DNA from: Sipunculus nudus
Lineage: Eukaryota > Annelida > Sipuncula > Golfingiida > Sipunculidae
DNA length: 64,000 nucleotides
Reading direction: 5' to 3'
Assembly (NCBI GenBank): GCA_026874595.1
Contig: CM049314.1
Span: forward strand, 63,834,800 to 63,898,799
Position numbers and translations under genes: made by a program. Shown piece after piece: positions 60,833 to 64,000 of this stretch. Position 1 is the first letter of the stretch; each line of letters opens with the position of its first letter. The notes beneath the pieces were generated by a model. That model ran no database searches and was not told the DNA's origin. It was given only the letters and a program-made list of their open reading frames with translations.

Positions 60833-61066
60833 TTATTCCCATTCCTCCCGGGAGAATGAGAATTCTCATTTTTCCCAGGTTTGCATTTCAAAACTGAATT
60901 CCTATCTCTCCCGGTAAAAATGAGAATTCTAAATTTTCCCCGGTGAGACTGGAATTCTTCTTCGCCACGGGAAGTCTTCCCGGGAAGAATGGGAATCCCT
61001 TCATACCATCTCTGGATTCTCATTTTTACCTGGAAGATTCTGGATCTTCCCAGATTCTCATTTTTC
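60833..61066. mobile_element. Palindrome-word element D
   Basis: Repeated words CTCCCGGGAG, CTTCCCGGGAAG, GAGAATTCTC and GAGAATGAGAATTC, ending just before ACATATATAT. It has the same style as A-C but different words; the boundaries are uncertain. Confidence 0.5.
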
Positions 61067-61947
61067 CCTCAACATATATATTATGTTAATAAATGTAAGT
61101 TTACAAATTATATATATATATATATTGGGACTAGGAAGTGTGATCTCTGCTTGTCTGAAAAGCTACTTATAGCTACGGCCCCCCCTGGATCATTGTTGAA
61201 CTCAAGAGCTGAAATTCTCTCCAAGTGCCGCCATCAAAACAAATTCACCCTGAAATATTTTAAAACCTAGCATTCGTACTAATATTCAGCGTGCCCCCTA
61301 AACCCCCCCCCCCCCCAAACGAGGATCCGCTGGGCAGACTCATTTGTTCAGGTAGTTGTTCTCTCACTGCTGGCTCGTGGAGTCCATTGGATGACAGGAA
61401 AGTTCTACTTTATCCTGGTCTAATGGGCTTTACGACCTTCAGCTAGGAGACTTGCACCACTTGGTATGAGTATAGTATATTTGCCTTTTATATTTTATAT
61501 TGTATATTTGCCTTGTATATTGTGTATTTTCACAGTATATGTGTATTTTTATCATATCATATGTATACTACTGATTGTTCACTGCTTCCAAGGCCCTATT
61601 AGAAATCATTTCAATATGCTGATTGAGCATCCTGGTTATATCTTTGTATTATATTTACAATTTACTACATTATATAACCTCTTTGCCCTGCCCTGTTATG
61701 TTCCAGTATCGCACGTGTACCCCGACCAATCCTATTGTGCACCCGAGAACAATAGGATCAGTGTCAGTCTTTCACATGCCCCCCCCCCCCCCGACCCGAA
61801 TCGCACAAAGCATAATCTCGTAATCTCGTAAAGTCTCGGCTTTTCAAACCACGACGTTAGCTTCATTCTAACCACATTCACCTGATGATCGGGTCGCATC
61901 CCGTGAAACAGTCTGTTGTGAATTAACAGTGTTGTTTTTCTTCAGAG

Positions 61948-61998
<51 letters not shown>

Positions 61999-62243
61999 AT
62001 CATTTTGAGTAGCCTACATGCTTGTTGAATGGGAAGTGTCCATGATATATAGTCAGTGACCATAAACCTACACTTATCAAGAGCTCAGGTCTCAAGCTTT
62101 GAATGCCCTTTGATCAATAAAAATGTGTAATATTGAGACAGGAGGTTTAAAGCCTGTTATTACATTGTATGCAGAATAACACTTGTAACAGGCATTACAG
62201 CTGTAGCTTTATCTATGTACCTGTCTGTTTATTACTTCAACAG
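61067..62243. other. WDFY intron 1, 3' part
   Basis: Holds C14 tracts at 61303-61316 and 61779-61792 next to GGATC words ('gaggatccgctggg'), probably hAT relics. An (AT)n tract lies at about 61949-61992. No exon before 62244. Confidence 0.5.
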
Positions 62244-62311
62244 GAGTGTCAGAGTTTGGTTGAAGAGGGATACAGGACAATACTGGCCAAGCATCTGTCA
62301 TTACTTGCCAT
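62244..62311 (+). CDS. WDFY2: WDFY1/WDFY2-type gene, exon 2
   Basis: Acceptor TTCAACAG at 62236-62243. The first base completes the Lys codon split after exon 1, then [20 protein letters not shown] and LP follow, near-identical to the human [20 protein letters not shown] region. It ends in phase 1 at donor GTAAGT. The next exon is not found before 64000, so the gene continues to the right. Confidence 0.93.
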
Positions 62312-64000
62312 GTAAGTAATTTAGCATTACAATATACAAGGACTTGATAAAACATTGAATTTCCATAACCCAAGATTAATACAGAGGAAATATTGGAATG
62401 TTTAGATCTTCTGACTGGGACTGTGAGTGACACATTATTTTGAGGGAATAAATTAATGTTTAGTACCTATACATTTTTAGGGTAGTATCCCATGCAAAGT
62501 CCCATTTCAATGAAAAATCAATTAAAATGTGGTTTGATGTTACATGTTGCTCAAAATTGTGTACCATTTAGAAATTTTCAAAAATGTTAAAATTAAATAT
62601 GGAAATGAATGTAAATCTCATAAATATACATATATCACTAGAAAGAGCAGGTTTATACTGTTAGGTTTAAAATTTTATATACTTAATGGGGCCTAATATG
62701 CATTTGAATCAACTTTTGGATTAACAAGTTTGAGCATAAATCTTTCTGCAGTGTTCATATAATATATTTTAAGAATAGAAAATATTCTTTATGAAAATTT
62801 TTCTTTTTTTTTAAGATGTGTAAAAAGTCATAAAAAGACATATTTATTCACATAATGATTATGAAAGGAAAATTAAAAAAAAATAGTAATTTTTGCAAAA
62901 ATTATTTTTTTGTGCCCTGGACATGCCTGAAACCTATATTTGGTAAATTAGTGTAATTAAACCAGTTTTAACTTTATGGTTTAAACCCCTCTGCTTTAAA
63001 CTTGCCAACTTTAAGTGAATATAGATCTATAGGAAAATAATTGCACTTTCTTGTGTCACAAATAGTAATATTGCCTATTATTGTGTACATATAAAGGAAA
63101 AAAAATTAATATAATAAATAGGCACTGAGTTGAAAAATGAAATCAGGCAGAGCAGAATGGTTGTTTGCACAGCAAATCGCTAGCATGTGCAGGGGCAGGC
63201 CATGTAAAAGTACTATGTGATATGTGTGATATATTCATATACATTGCAGACCTGCATTAGTGTCCATATATAACTGTTGAACAATGTCAGCATTATACAG
63301 TGCATCAATGGTTGTTTGATAAAAGAGATATGAGATATTAATGAATTATTATAAGGATATTTTTTTTTTATTTTTATTTGTATGGAATCAGGAAGTTTGG
63401 TTTTAACATAATGTGACATTTTACTCCAGCTTTTATCAGGATAGGGGTCATGTGTTCTGTAACATTCACTTTAAAGACCTAGTTTTTTAGGTTAAGCATT
63501 TCCTGTTGTTAATAAAAATGTGTCTATTGCTTGTACTTTCACTATTCCTATACTTGCGCTGCAATGATTTGAAATTTCGAAAAACACTTAAATGAAAAAA
63601 AAAATTAAAATGAAAGAAAAAATGAAAAGAAATATGAAAAAGGTTGTGCCTTTCAAAGCCATCCCTTCTTCATTACAAATAACACAACTGATGACCTCAT
63701 TCTTATTATTCTTAATTCCATGAGAGCCCAAATTTTAATTTGAATGAGAACCACTTGATGTAGTACACAATAGCCAAGCGATTACTGGAAGTCTCCCCCC
63801 ACCCTACTGCGGCCTTTGACCCGAGTGATAATGAGGAATCGGCTATGGTGACTGTGACCTTGGGAATAAGGTCAAGATAAAAAAATCAATAGCAGGTGCA
63901 TATCTGTGAACTAGAACAAATATAATGCCTAAATTTCAGCTTTTTAAAATCAGTCCTATTGGAGATATAGCATTAAAATGACAGCATTAGAAAAAAACTT
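62312..64000. other. WDFY intron 2 (to window end)
   Basis: AT-rich. No third WDFY exon recognised and no complete element. Confidence 0.5.

Noticed and set aside
62209-62433. Minus-strand frame across 62.2-62.4 kb
   Set aside because: Shadow of WDFY exon 2, which is on the plus strand with matching splice sites.

Overview
The window is animal nuclear DNA: AT-rich, with long introns, canonical GT-AG splice sites, metazoan LINEs and many DNA-transposon derivatives. The gene content and repeat style (tandem-cored elements with GAC/GTC-type tetranucleotide tails, PHYHIP-like proteins) suggest a lophotrochozoan, most likely a bivalve mollusc. The taxon is inference; the gene calls are not.

The backbone is one complete gene on the minus strand: PEX1, the peroxisomal AAA+ ATPase. 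I assembled it from 21 coding exons between 50980 (start) and 16183 (stop). Splice phases agree at every junction and the exons add up to 3912 nt, or 1303 residues, against about 1283 in human. About 320 bp upstream of the PEX1 start codon, on the opposite strand, begins a WDFY1/WDFY2-type gene (WD repeats plus FYVE). Exon 1 is at 51301-51452, exon 2 is at 62244-62311 after a 10.8-kb intron, and the rest lies beyond the right edge. The two genes form a head-to-head pair with a short shared promoter that carries CLEAR/E-box-like, ETS-like and YY1-like motifs. At the left edge, 1209-1852 (+) is the last exon of a gene with a PHYHIP-like C-terminal domain.

Most of the rest is mobile DNA. From 2 to 16 kb there are a tandem-cored Helentron/HINE-like family, a LINE 3' fragment and nested hAT-like pieces. 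PEX1 intron 8 (29787-40060) holds an antisense CR1/L2/Rex1-group LINE (about 31.65-36.36 kb) and a 3-kb tandem-cored element. Three copies of one Harbinger-type MITE, each with TAA target duplications, sit in PEX1 introns 14, 3 and 1. The WDFY intron carries an L1/Tx1-like remnant, tRNA-like SINE pieces and a hAT-like MITE. It also carries a cluster at 58.0-61.1 kb of foldback/palindrome elements separated by exact ATATATAT spacers. Their internal palindromic words change together while the layout is kept.

The two most unusual signals are that ATATATAT-spaced cluster and a minisatellite in the last PEX1 intron built from copies of that intron's own 3' splice site plus the start of the last exon.
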